Shown: one piece after another, positions 45,989 to 54,604 of the stretch | Layout: the number at the start of each line of letters is the position of its first letter | Numbering within the stretch: position 1 is the stretch's first letter | NCBI GenBank assembly: GCA_963784995.1 | Contig: CAWATZ010000003.1 | Span: 2,790,001-2,854,000, forward strand | Direction: 5' to 3' | DNA from: CAWATZ01 sp963784995 | GTDB lineage: Bacteria > Planctomycetota > Planctomycetia > Gemmatales > Gemmataceae | DNA length: 64,000 nucleotides | Notes under the pieces: generated by a model | The model's input: only the letters and a program-made list of their open reading frames with translations | The model's database searches: none | What the model was told of the DNA's origin: nothing | Position numbers and translations under genes: made by a program

Positions 45989-46095
45989 CCCAGGGCGATG
46001 CCCTGGGCTATTCTGTTGCGCCCCTTCGGGGCGAAAGACCGTCCGTTCTTTGCCCCGAAGGGGCGCAACAGAATAGCCCAGGGCATCGCCCTGGG
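45989..46095. repeat. 44-bp-arm perfect inverted repeat between lpxD and lpxI
   Basis: Arms 45989-46032 and 46052-46095 are exact reverse complements with a 19-base loop. It starts 3 bases after the lpxD stop. Each arm holds nested smaller palindromes (CAGGGCGATGCCCTG; GCCCCTTCGGGGC). An ORF through it would add spurious residues to LpxI. Confidence 0.9.
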
Positions 46096-46129
46096 TGAAA
46101 GGGCTGGAAATGTGGAGGACCACACCCGG

Positions 46130-47062
46130 ATGTCCACGACCGACCCGACATCCCGCGAGTTGCGCCTGGGCTCGGCCGAGCCGCTGCTGCTCGAAGCCCG
46201 CCGGCAGCGGCCGATCGGACTGCTCGCCGGCAGCGGCCGGTTTCCCATGGTCTTTGCCGAGAAGGCCCACAGCCTCGGGCTGCATCTGATCACGATCGGT
46301 CTGCACTACGAAGCATCGCCGGAGTTGGCACGCTGCTCCTCCCACTTTTACTGGGCCGGCGTCGCCGGGATGGGCCGGATGGTCCGCCTTTACAAGCGCC
46401 ACAACGTCGAGCGTGTGGTCATGGCCGGCAAGGTGTCCAAGCACAACTACCTGCACGCTCCCTGGAAGCTCTTCTCTCTGTTGCCGGATTGGCGAACGAT
46501 CAAATTCTGGTATTTTCGCTGGCGTGCCGACAATCGAGACGATACGCTCATGCTCGGGCTCATTGCCGATTTTGCCCGGGATGGTTTGCTGTTCGATTCC
46601 GCCCTGAACCTCTGTCCGGAGTTACTCGTGCCTCACGGTATCATGACCCTTCGGCCCCTCTCTCCTGCAGAACGGGCCGACATCGCCTTCGGCTGGGAAC
46701 TGGCCAAGAAGATGGGCGACCTGGACGTCGGCCAGAGCGTGGCCGTCAAGGAAAAAGCGGTCCTGGCGGTCGAGGCCATCGAGGGCACCGACCGGGCCAT
46801 CGCCCGCGCCGGCGAGTTGTGCCGGTCCGGCGGCTTTGTGGTGGTCAAGGTGGCCAAGCCGCGCCAGGACATGCGCTTCGACGTGCCGACCATCGGCGTC
46901 CAGACCATCGAGACGCTCCACCGGGCCGGCGGGCGGGTGCTGGCCATCGAGGCCAACCGCACCATCGTGCTGGATCAGCGCGAGACGGTGGCCCTGGCCG
47001 ACCGCCACGGCATCACCATCGTGGCCCTGGACGAGGTCGAGGCGGCCCGGCTGGCGGCGTGA
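46130..47062 (+). CDS. lpxI: LpxI-family UDP-2,3-diacylglucosamine pyrophosphatase (DUF1009)
   Basis: Intact 310-residue enzyme giving lipid X and UMP from UDP-2,3-diacylglucosamine, the step done by LpxH in enterobacteria. Family signs: IGLLAGSGRFPMVFAEKAHS at the N-terminus, RMVRLYKRHNVERVVMAGKV, RDDTLMLGLIADFARDG, the C-terminal domain GWELAKKMGDLDVGQSVAVK, VEAIEGTDRAIARAG and VQTIETLHRAGGRVLAIEAN. Adjacent to lpxD, which supports the assignment. The start is the ATG at 46130 with GGAGG upstream; longer frames run through the inverted repeat and are not believable. Confidence 0.9.
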   Translation: MSTTDPTSRELRLGSAEPLLLEARRQRPIGLLAGSGRFPMVFAEKAHSLGLHLITIGLHYEASPELARCSSHFYWAGVAGMGRMVRLYKRHNVERVVMAGKVSKHNYLHAPWKLFSLLPDWRTIKFWYFRWRADNRDDTLMLGLIADFARDGLLFDSALNLCPELLVPHGIMTLRPLSPAERADIAFGWELAKKMGDLDVGQSVAVKEKAVLAVEAIEGTDRAIARAGELCRSGGFVVVKVAKPRQDMRFDVPTIGVQTIETLHRAGGRVLAIEANRTIVLDQRETVALADRHGITIVALDEVEAARLAA

Positions 47063-47077
47063 GCCCAAGCGGAGGCC

Positions 47078-47109
47078 GGCCTGCCGGCCGGAGCGCACGC
47101 AGGCGTGCG
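47078..47109 (+). repeat. 32-bp dispersed repeat, copy 2 (intergenic)
   Basis: Identical to 39563-39594 and to the reverse complement of 56374-56405. It lies 15 bases after the lpxI stop. The match to copy 3 extends a few bases further upstream (AAGCG and AGGCC). Confidence 0.8.
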
Positions 47110-47272
47110 AGGGCAACGGCTTTCGCCTCTTTGTTTCCGGGAGATCTTCTGATAAAGATAGTAAGGAAGGAGAGTCTGGAACTGAAGCTGCCTGCCCTGC
47201 AGGTGCATTCCAGGGTGCGGGGGTATCGCGAATCGTTTCCCCTGAGCGCCCAGCCAGGGGCGGATTGAAACC

Positions 47273-48763
47273 ATGCCGACCTTTCAGCTTCCGGCCGGAT
47301 TGACCAGCGACGCCGCCCGCGCCCTGGAGCGCACCTGCATGGCAGGCGGTCCTGAGAACGTTCCCTGGCCGTCCCAGGTCCGGCTGCGCGGCAACCAGAT
47401 GCTCGTCAGCCACTCCGCCGACGACAGCGGCAGCGGTTACCTGCTCGTCCCCTGGCACGTCAAGAACCACGGCCTGCTCCTGAACGCCAGCAACACCGTC
47501 ATGGACCGGTCAGCCCCCTACAACCTGCTGCTGGAACTGGCACGCGGCAAGGTCCATCAAGTTCGCAGTCACCTGTACGACCTCTCCACGCTTGGCATTC
47601 CCGTCCCCGACGAGCAGCGCCGGCAGGTGCAGCAGTTGGCCTTTCGTTTTGGCCAGGCGGTGCTGGCCGAGCCCGGCAACGAGACGAACCAGGTCGCCGA
47701 GCAGGTGCTGGTCGAGGCCTATGACCTGGCCGAGCAACTTGTCCGCACGTACACCAGCCAGGTCTTTCGCATCCGCCAGGAGATCGTGCCCCAGCTGGAC
47801 ACCGCCCTGGGCTGCCGGCTCGGCACGACCATCCCGGCCCCGCCGCTGGCCGAGCAGCTGCGGGCCAGCTGCAACAGCGTGACCATTCCTCTTTCCTGGA
47901 GTACCATCGAGCAGGAGGAAACGGTCTACCAGTGGCAGGAGTCCGACGCCCTGGTGGAATGGGCGCTCAACCAGGGCTTTCAGGTGACGGCCGGCCCGCT
48001 GGTCGATTTCATCTCGGCCGCACTGCCCGCCTGGCTGTGGAACTGGGAGAACGACGTTTCCGCCCTGGCTCTGTTCCTGTGCCGCTTTGTCGAGAGCGTC
48101 GTGCGCCGCTACGCCCGGCGCATCCGCCGCTGGCAGCTGACGGCCGGCAGCAACTGTGCCTCCGTCCTCGGGTTGACCGAGGACGAGCTGATGGGCCTGA
48201 CCGGCCGGCTGGTCGAGACCGCCCGGCAAATCGATCCGGGACTGGAGCTGAGCGTGGGCATCGCCCAGCCGTGGGGCGATTACCTGGCCCAGAGCGCGCG
48301 CAACCATTCCCCATATCTTTTTGCCGACACGCTGATCCGCTATGGCGTTCACGTCGCGGCCATCGACGTCGAGATCGTGATGGGCGTCGATCCGCGGGGC
48401 AGCTGGTGCCGGGACGTGCTGGACGTCTCGCGGGTCCTGGACCTGTATGCCCTGCTGGGAGTGCCGCTGCGCGTGACCCTGGGCTACCCGTCGGCGACGG
48501 GGTCCGATCACGACTGCAACCCGGAGCTGAACCTGACCGCCGGCTGGTGGGGCAATGGCTTCGACCCCCAGACGCAGGCCCGCTGGGCCGCGGACTTCAC
48601 TGCCCTGACCCTGAGCAAACCGCGCGTCCAGGCGGTACACTGGACTCACTTCAGCGACGCCGAGACCCATCAGTTCCCGCATTGCGGCCTGGTCGATAGC
48701 CAGGGCCAGGTCAAGCCGGCCCTGGCCCAGCTGCGGCAGCTCCGCCAGCAGTATCTGCGGTAG
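47273..48763 (+). CDS. GH10-like TIM-barrel protein, possibly lacking the acid/base Glu
   Basis: Intact 496-residue protein. An N-terminal beta-rich domain of about 180 residues is followed by a region resembling the GH10 xylanase barrel: SVTIPLSWSTIEQEETVYQW, ESDALVEWALNQGFQVTAGP, DTLIRYGVHVAAIDVEIVMG and VPLRVTLGYPSATG. Where GH10 enzymes have WxVxNE, this protein shows RRWQLTAGSN, with no Glu; the nucleophile-side Glu may be the one in DVEIVMG. It could be a degenerate or repurposed hydrolase. No signal peptide is obvious. The stop lies 4 bases from the convergent radical SAM gene. Confidence 0.6.
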   Translation: MPTFQLPAGLTSDAARALERTCMAGGPENVPWPSQVRLRGNQMLVSHSADDSGSGYLLVPWHVKNHGLLLNASNTVMDRSAPYNLLLELARGKVHQVRSHLYDLSTLGIPVPDEQRRQVQQLAFRFGQAVLAEPGNETNQVAEQVLVEAYDLAEQLVRTYTSQVFRIRQEIVPQLDTALGCRLGTTIPAPPLAEQLRASCNSVTIPLSWSTIEQEETVYQWQESDALVEWALNQGFQVTAGPLVDFISAALPAWLWNWENDVSALALFLCRFVESVVRRYARRIRRWQLTAGSNCASVLGLTEDELMGLTGRLVETARQIDPGLELSVGIAQPWGDYLAQSARNHSPYLFADTLIRYGVHVAAIDVEIVMGVDPRGSWCRDVLDVSRVLDLYALLGVPLRVTLGYPSATGSDHDCNPELNLTAGWWGNGFDPQTQARWAADFTALTLSKPRVQAVHWTHFSDAETHQFPHCGLVDSQGQVKPALAQLRQLRQQYLR

Positions 48764-48767
48764 TTCG

Positions 48768-49763
48768 TCATTGCTTCGCTTCCCTGGTCAGTTTCCGAAA
48801 CAGGTCCACCAGGCGTGGCCTGGCCTCTGCCGGAGGTGCTGGGGGAGCGGCAAAATCGGGGTTGGTCAAGCGCGAAACGGTCACGGAGATGCCGTGGGGA
48901 GCGGCCAGGGTCATGAGCAGGGCGTAGCCGCGCTGCCGGCGGGGTCGAGGCAGGAAGCGGGCCCCGGCCAGGCCCGGGGAGGTCAGGACCGGTCCCCCGC
49001 GAAACGCTTGCAGCACGCGCTCCGACCAGCCTTGCGGCTCCAGCGCCCGGCGCAGGTTGGCCTCGATTCCTTCACGCAGGAAGAGATAGCCCGCCGTAAG
49101 CTGACGAATCCGGGCACCTGCCAGGGCCGACAGCAGCGGCTCCAGGTTCTCCCGGGTATCGGTGAGCGACGGCAGCAGCGGATCCAGCGCGACCTGGACC
49201 GCAATGCCCAGGCGTTGCAGCTCGGCCACCTGCCGCAGCCGGACGTCCGGTAGGGCCGTCCCCGGCTCCGTGATCCGGGCAAGCGATGTATCCAGCGTGG
49301 TCAGCGGGACCGTTACCTTCACCCGGTCGCGGAAACGCGCCAGCCCCTGACGGATTGCCGGCTGGATCTCACCCCGCGTCATGAGCCAGGACTCAATGCC
49401 GTGCCCGGCCAGGACTTCCACGACACGCAGCGTTTCCTCCTGGATGGCCGGCACGCCAGGAAAGGGGTCCATTGCCGGACTGAGGAACACGGCCCGCGGC
49501 CGGTTGGGCATCCGCAGCAGCTCCCGGGCGAGCTGGCCGGCCACGTCGCGGTAAGCCAGGATTCTCTCATCCCCCTGGTAACGCGGCGAGCCACGCACCG
49601 AACAGAACGCGCAGCTGGAGAGACAGCCCCGTCCCAGGTTCAAACCAAGGACCTCGTCGCTGCCAGCCAGCGGCGTCGGATGCAGCAACGATCCATGCCG
49701 CTCCACCCACTTCAGGCGGGGCGGCTCGTTGCTGTCTTCCAGGGTTGGCAGGGGCACTTGCAC
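48768..49763 (-). CDS. radical SAM protein, SPL/Rv2578c-like
   Basis: Intact 331-residue radical SAM protein. The cluster motif is NLGRGCLSSCAFCSVRGSPR (CxxxCxxC), with AVFLSPAMDPFPGVPAIQEE, KVTVPLTTLDTSLARITEPG and LQRLGIAVQVALDPLLPSLT after it, the usual order for spore-photoproduct-lyase-like and Rv2578c-like proteins in non-sporulating bacteria, whose substrates are mostly unknown. Starts with GTG at 49763 and a weak site. It stands alone, converging on the GH10-like gene. Confidence 0.78.
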   Translation of the reverse strand: MQVPLPTLEDSNEPPRLKWVERHGSLLHPTPLAGSDEVLGLNLGRGCLSSCAFCSVRGSPRYQGDERILAYRDVAGQLARELLRMPNRPRAVFLSPAMDPFPGVPAIQEETLRVVEVLAGHGIESWLMTRGEIQPAIRQGLARFRDRVKVTVPLTTLDTSLARITEPGTALPDVRLRQVAELQRLGIAVQVALDPLLPSLTDTRENLEPLLSALAGARIRQLTAGYLFLREGIEANLRRALEPQGWSERVLQAFRGGPVLTSPGLAGARFLPRPRRQRGYALLMTLAAPHGISVTVSRLTNPDFAAPPAPPAEARPRLVDLFRKLTREAKQ

Positions 49764-49946
49764 AATTCCGCTCGTGTTTGGGTGTTGCCAAAGGCAAGAC
49801 GGTCTGCGCCATTGTATTCACCTGCTCGGCTTGAACAACCATTCACTGGTAGAAATTAGGATAGTTCCTGTCGAGTGCGGTGTGCAATGTCAGCAGCGGA
49901 GCTGGAGTGAGTTTCCGGGAGAGCCGATCGACCAGAAGCCCGCGGA

Positions 49947-51128
49947 TCAATGGAACACCCCGGGACCAAACCGTGTCTCCAGCTCCAGCCGGGCTTGACC
50001 AATTGGGTTGTCTCGCAGGATCAGCTCGCGCAGGTTCGCCAGGTGATCCAGGGAAGCCAGCGCCCGCGCTCCGACACTGTCGATCTGGTTGCTGCTCAGT
50101 TCCAGCTGGCGGAGATTGGCCAGGTAGGGGGACTGGGCCAGGGCCAGAGCTCCCGCCCGATTGACGGCATTGCCACTGAGATCCAGCCGCTGGAGGTTGG
50201 CCAAGTGAGGCGAGCGGGCCAGGACCTCCGCACCGACAGGGCCGACGGCGTTGCCGGCCAAGATCAGCTCGTCGAGCCTGGCGAGGAGAGGGGACTGGGC
50301 CAGGATTCGAGAGCCCCTGACCCCCAGCAAGTTGCCGCTCAGGTCCAGTTTCCGGAGGTTGGTCAGGTGGGGCGAACTGGTCAGAGCCAGCACTCCCTCG
50401 GGACCGATCCGGTTGCCCCCCAGGTCCAGCTCGCGGAGATTGGCCAGGAAAGGGGATTGGCACAGAGTCAGCATGTCCCGGATGCCAAGCTGGTTGCGGG
50501 ACAGGTCCAGGACGTGGAGACGAGCCAGCAGCGGCGCTTCGGCCAGGGTCTGCACTCCCTCGGCCCCAATCTGATTGTTCGAGAGATGCAGCTCGCGCAG
50601 ATTGGTCAGATGGGTCAGCGCGGTCAGGGTATGCAGTCCCGCGTTCCCGAGTGCGGTCTCCGACAGGTCCAGACCCGTGAACAGAGGCAACAGCGAACAC
50701 AGGGGCGGGGTCAGGACCTCGGGGCAGGAGCGCACCTTCAGACACTCGACCCAGGCCCAGGCATCTCGCCAGGAAACCACCTTCTGGGGCCGGGTTTTGA
50801 ACAGCTTGCTCTTGCAGACCAGCCGGGCGATCAGCCCACGGGCAAAGGTCCATTCCCGGGATAGTGCCGCCAGCGAGCCGAGCCAGCGCTGCTGTCCTTG
50901 CTTCTGGAGCCGGTCAGACTCCCTCTGCAAGGGTTGGTATTGCGGGTCGGCCGGGTCCATGCCGGCCAGCCGGCATTGCAGTCGGATGAAGTCGGCCCTG
51001 TCGGCTTGACCGTGGTCGGTCAAGAAGTCGGCCAGCACCGTGTCGCGCAGGAAATCATCGTCCGGCTCCTGACGGATCTGCCACAGGATGGAAAACAGCT
51101 CGGAGCCGGCAGGCTGATTGGACCACAT
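49947..51128 (-). CDS. TIGR02996-domain leucine-rich-repeat protein
   Basis: Intact 393-residue protein. The N-terminus (about 15-60) is the planctomycete-type domain FLRDTVLADFLTDHGQADRA, then FIRLQCRLAG. From about residue 150 there are eight to nine LRR units of the ribonuclease-inhibitor kind, each like LTNLRELHLSNNQIGAEGVQ. No signal peptide or enzyme domain is seen, so it is probably a protein-interaction scaffold. GAGG lies before the ATG at 51128. Confidence 0.87.
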   Translation of the reverse strand: MWSNQPAGSELFSILWQIRQEPDDDFLRDTVLADFLTDHGQADRADFIRLQCRLAGMDPADPQYQPLQRESDRLQKQGQQRWLGSLAALSREWTFARGLIARLVCKSKLFKTRPQKVVSWRDAWAWVECLKVRSCPEVLTPPLCSLLPLFTGLDLSETALGNAGLHTLTALTHLTNLRELHLSNNQIGAEGVQTLAEAPLLARLHVLDLSRNQLGIRDMLTLCQSPFLANLRELDLGGNRIGPEGVLALTSSPHLTNLRKLDLSGNLLGVRGSRILAQSPLLARLDELILAGNAVGPVGAEVLARSPHLANLQRLDLSGNAVNRAGALALAQSPYLANLRQLELSSNQIDSVGARALASLDHLANLRELILRDNPIGQARLELETRFGPGVFH

Positions 51129-51545
51129 GGGTTGATCCTCTCGGACGGAGTGCCTTCACCACTCTTCCCGACAGCCGACTCTCCCTCCAGGTTCAGTCCC
51201 GGGTACGATTGCCTTCCGATCCGGCCGGAACATACAATTTTAGAGGGACCGAGCTGGATTGCGGACGCACACCTCCGGCGGAAAGCCTTCCAGCCTCCCG
51301 GAAAGGAGCAGCGTCGCAAGTCCCATCGCCATGAGAAGTAAAGACGAGGCCTACCAGCGCGCTGCTGCCAGCGGGATTTCTTCCATCTTGCCCTCCCGAC
51401 CAATTACGGAAAGATTCCGAATTTACCTGTTTCGCCCAGATTGCGAAGTCGGTAGGATGTTGTGTCAGACTGGAGAGAGGCGTGACGCAACCCGATAACT
51501 CTCTCCAGAGGCGAGCAGGGCGAGTCAGCACTCGGGGGGAGCGGA
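51129..51545. other. divergent intergenic region without recognised gene
   Basis: 417 bases between the LRR gene (leftward) and the small ORF at 51546 (rightward). Minus- and plus-strand ORFs here have no family-like sequence. No repeat or clear promoter was found; an AT-rich patch lies at 51228-51245. Confidence 0.45.
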
Positions 51546-51929
51546 GTGGACTCGGGCATGGACCGGCTGCGTGAGTTCCTGAACACCATCGCAGATCAGG
51601 GCGCGGCCCAGGGGAACTTCCTTGGGCTGCTGCACGTCCTGATCGGGAGACGTATTGTCCTGGAGGATGGCACGGCGGTTTCCTCGGGGATGACCTGGCG
51701 CGATCTGGCGGCCCTGCTGAAGAAGGTGCGCTGGGACCGGGAATGCGTCCGGGAGCTGGGGCTGGACCCGGCCCAGCTGCCGCCGCGCGACCGGGAGCGT
51801 TACTGGCACACGGCCATCATCCAGGCCAACGTCGGCTCGGACAAGGCCCGTGAGGCGGGCGATCGGATCAGCGAGACCGTTCGGCCTCTGGGTTACGTCA
51901 TCAGCCCGGCTCCGCAAAGCGGTAAGTGA
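51546..51929 (+). CDS. small hypothetical protein
   Basis: A 127-residue protein, mostly helical and charged. It reads MDRLREFLNTIADQGAAQGN, HVLIGRRIVLEDGTAVSSGM, RDLAALLKKVRWDRECVREL and DRERYWHTAIIQANVGSDKA. No signal or membrane segment. The GTG at 51546 has GGGGGAG at about 6 bases; the ATG at 51558 is an alternative. It overlaps the 3' end of the convergent P450 gene by 29 bases. Not recognised. Confidence 0.5.
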   Translation: MDSGMDRLREFLNTIADQGAAQGNFLGLLHVLIGRRIVLEDGTAVSSGMTWRDLAALLKKVRWDRECVRELGLDPAQLPPRDRERYWHTAIIQANVGSDKAREAGDRISETVRPLGYVISPAPQSGK

Positions 51930-53294
51930 GTTTGATTCGGGGGCCGACCTTCGGGTGCAAGGAAAGTTGCCAGACCAGCTCCGGCTCGCCCTGCCCAGCG
52001 GCTCGCTCCAGCCGATACTGCCGCAACACCGAGGCGAGGATGAGCGTTCCTTCCATCAGGGCGAAGCCGCGCCCGACGCAGGCCCGTGGCCCGGCACCGA
52101 AGGGAAACCAGGCACACGGCGGCAGACGCTCCTCGCTCGGGGGCGCGAACCGGAGCGGCTCGAAGCGCTCGGGGTCCGGAAACCAGCGTGGGTCGCGCTG
52201 GGTGAGGAAGGGATACAGAAACACCTGGCTTCCCGGCCGGATCTCGCAGCCGGCCACCATCGCGGTCTGAGCCGCCTCCCGCGAGAAGGTGTAGACCGGG
52301 GGATACAACCGCAGCGCTTCCTTGAACGCTTGCTCGACCGCTGCCAGCCGGGGGAGGTCGGCAAAGGTTGGTTCCCGCCCACCAAGCGTTTCCTGCACTT
52401 CGTTCGCAACGCGATCCTGGACCTCGGGACAACCGGCCAGCAGCCAGACGGCCCAGGTCAGGCCGGCGGCGATGGTTTCGTGACCGGCCAGGAGCAGGGT
52501 GACCATCTCGTCACGCACCTGGCGGTCACCCATGCCCTTGCCATCCCCCTCGGTGTCCACGGCAGCGAGCAACCGGCCGAGCAAATCGTCGGGCCGCACG
52601 GGAACGGCCCGACGTTCGCGGATGAGGTTTCGCACCAGCCCGTCCAGGAAGGCGATGGCCCGCGCGCTTTTGGCTGCCCGAACAGCGGCAGCCAGCTCGG
52701 CGTCACCATCAGCCGGTTCATCTCGCGCATCGACCAGTCCTGCAGTGCCGCGACGGCCGCGCCGATTTGCTCCACGACATCCTCAACCTGGGCCGAGAAC
52801 AGGGTCCGCGCGACGATCCGCAGCGTCAGGCGGCGCATCTCCGCGGCGACGTCCACCTCCGCCCGCGGGCCCCAGGCGTCCATTGTCTGACCGGTCAGCT
52901 CCGTGACCACGGCGGCATAGCCCGGCAGCCGGTCTTGCTGGAACGCGGGCTGCACCAGACGGCGCTGGCGTGACCACAACTCGCCGTCGCTGACCACCAG
53001 GCCATTACCCTCGAAACGGCCGAACACCTGCTTGAGCCGGAGCGGCTTGCGGAACTTCTTCGCCTGCCGGACAAGCACCTCCTGGACGTGCTCAGGATGA
53101 GTGAGCTGGTAGCAGGAGAGCGGCCCGAGGCGGAAGTGGACCACGTCGCCGTAGTCGCGCAGCAGCCGGGCGGCAAAGCCGACCAGGTCCTGCCGCACGC
53201 TGGCTACGTGACGCCAACCGAGCAGGCCGCTGGGAGGGCCAGGGGGAAAGGGTTGCTTCACGAGGGACCTCGCATTCCATGCCCGGGGACGCAT
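51901..53294 (-). CDS. cytochrome P450, one frameshift
   Basis: Heme monooxygenase of about 460 residues if repaired. Motifs: VTLLLAGHETIAAGLTWAVW (I-helix AGHET), FKEALRLYPPVYTF (ExxR), and WFPFGAGPRACVGRGFALME with the heme Cys in FxxGxRxCxG. The N-terminal part (PFPPGPPSGLLGWRHVASV...; GNGLVVSDGELWSRQRRLVQ) is in another frame, the break being near 52670. The sequence resembles bacterial P450s of the CYP4/CYP102-like fatty-acid type, but the substrate is unknown. The start is either the ATG at 53294 or a GTG at 53261, which has a better GAGG. Confidence 0.87.
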
Positions 53295-53397
53295 TTCCTC
53301 AGAATCCTTGTCGCGCCGTCGGCAGTTTCGTAGGATACTGCCGTCATTTGTGCCGTCTCCTTTGAACAGCGAAACCACTTTTCAGAAAGGCGCGCCC

Positions 53398-53943
53398 GTG
53401 TCGTCCAACCCTGCACCTCAGCCGTCCCCGTCTCCCATCCAGAAACACCCGCCCGAACGCCGGCAGCGGAAGAAGGACGGCATTGTCCTTTACTCCTGCT
53501 GCTGCTGTTGCTGCTGCTGCCTGCACACTCTCGGCGGGGTGATCGGGGCTGCCCTCGGAGGCGGCTACACTCCGGAGCCGGACTACTCCGTCAAGCCGCC
53601 GCGACGGCTCCCGTCCAGCACGTTCCTGTACTGGATGAGTTTCCTGATCGCGGTCCTCTTCGTCAGTGGGGCTTTGGTGGCGTTGTATCCGTCCATGGTG
53701 CGGCCTGAATACGATCCGGTCGAGGTCGTCCTGGGACTTGGCTTCATTCTCCTGCTGGCTGGCCCCCTGTATCTCCTCGCTGGCGTCGTGGTTATGGCCT
53801 TCTGGATCGGCTTGAGTCCCGAACTGCGGGAGCGGCCGGAGTACTGGCGGTCGCTGGGGGGGATCACCCTTCGGATCGTGCTTGGCACTGTCATCGGCAT
53901 CCTGGTGATGGTCGGCCTTTTCATCCTGTGCAGCATCCGTTGA
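53398..53943 (+). CDS. octa-cysteine membrane protein, candidate TOMM substrate
   Basis: A 181-residue protein and first gene of the YcaO operon. The N-terminal 33 residues are Pro/Gln/Lys-rich. Residues 34-41 are eight consecutive Cys (53497-53520, TGC/TGT codons) in VLYSCCCCCCCCLHTLGG. Then come GVIGAALGGGYTPEPDYSVK and three membrane spans (about 75-98, 107-140, 150-180). Runs of Cys are the hallmark of streptolysin-S-like precursors, the substrates of YcaO/SagB enzymes, but those are small soluble peptides. An integral membrane protein with such a run beside a full azoline-forming set is unusual. It may instead be a structural membrane protein whose Cys are lipidated or bind metal. GTG start at 53398; 19 bases before the next gene. 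Confidence 0.7.
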   Translation: MSSNPAPQPSPSPIQKHPPERRQRKKDGIVLYSCCCCCCCCLHTLGGVIGAALGGGYTPEPDYSVKPPRRLPSSTFLYWMSFLIAVLFVSGALVALYPSMVRPEYDPVEVVLGLGFILLLAGPLYLLAGVVVMAFWIGLSPELRERPEYWRSLGGITLRIVLGTVIGILVMVGLFILCSIR

Positions 53944-53962
53944 TCCCCCGGAGGGCCTTGCC

Positions 53963-54604
53963 ATGAGTACACCGACCCCGGCCGCTCCCCGGCCGAAAAG
54001 GAGGCTGCCGCGAATCCTCCTGGGCGTCCTGCTGGTCTGTCTGTTGCTGTTTGCCGGGTACTACGTCCACGGCACCTGGGCCGCGGCAACGCCGCGCGAC
54101 CCTGACACGGTCCAGCAGGGGGTTGTCTGCCAGCTGGTCAAGGGCGAGGATGGCGGGACCGACATCCGCACCAGCATCCTGATTCCGGTCCCGGTCGAGA
54201 CGGCCTGGCGAATCCTCTCAAACTACGAGGAATGGGAGCGGCTCTTCAAGACGATCCGGAAAAAACAGGTCGCCGAGAAGCTGAACGAGAACCAGCACCA
54301 CGTCGTCTCCGACGTCCTGACGCCGCTGGGCACGATCAGCCTCGATTTCGTGGTCACTCACGAGAAGACCGAGGACGGCGGCTATCGCGCCTGGTGGGAC
54401 GCGCCGACCAGGGAGCTGCCGGTCAACCACGGCACCATTCGCCTGGAGCCGAAGGGGAGCGACCGCACCCTGCTCGTCTACACCATCCGCAAGCAATACC
54501 GTCAGTATCCGCAGTTCCTGGTCAACAACATGCTGCTGCGGCAGCAGCCGGACCTTGTCCGCACCCTGGCCCGGCGCATGGTCGAGATCGCTCAGGAGTC
54601 ATGA
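53963..54604 (+). CDS. SRPBCC (START/polyketide-cyclase-like) membrane-anchored protein
   Basis: A 213-residue protein. One N-terminal membrane anchor (about 16-40), then a helix-grip domain: DIRTSILIPVPVETAWRILS, NYEEWERLFKTIRKKQV, TPLGTISLDFVVTHEKTEDG and NHGTIRLEPKGSDRTLLVYT. SRPBCC domains bind hydrophobic ligands or act on them. It is the second gene of the TOMM operon: GGAGGG site, start 19 bases after the octa-Cys gene, and end overlapping the next start (ATGA at 54601-54604). Its role in azoline biosynthesis is not established; it could bind the product. Confidence 0.78.
   Translation: MSTPTPAAPRPKRRLPRILLGVLLVCLLLFAGYYVHGTWAAATPRDPDTVQQGVVCQLVKGEDGGTDIRTSILIPVPVETAWRILSNYEEWERLFKTIRKKQVAEKLNENQHHVVSDVLTPLGTISLDFVVTHEKTEDGGYRAWWDAPTRELPVNHGTIRLEPKGSDRTLLVYTIRKQYRQYPQFLVNNMLLRQQPDLVRTLARRMVEIAQES

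Noticed and set aside
45998..46129. N-terminal extension of LpxI through the inverted repeat
   Set aside because: It translates the repeat arms; the ATG at 46130 with GGAGG gives the normal LpxI N-terminus.
51193..51531. Minus-strand 112-codon ORF in the gap before 51546
   Set aside because: Random-looking composition and no start context; probably chance in GC-rich DNA.
53497..53520. TGC-repeat tract as a simple microsatellite artefact
   Set aside because: One codon is TGT and the run keeps frame inside a protein with convincing membrane spans and operon position, so it is treated as coding.
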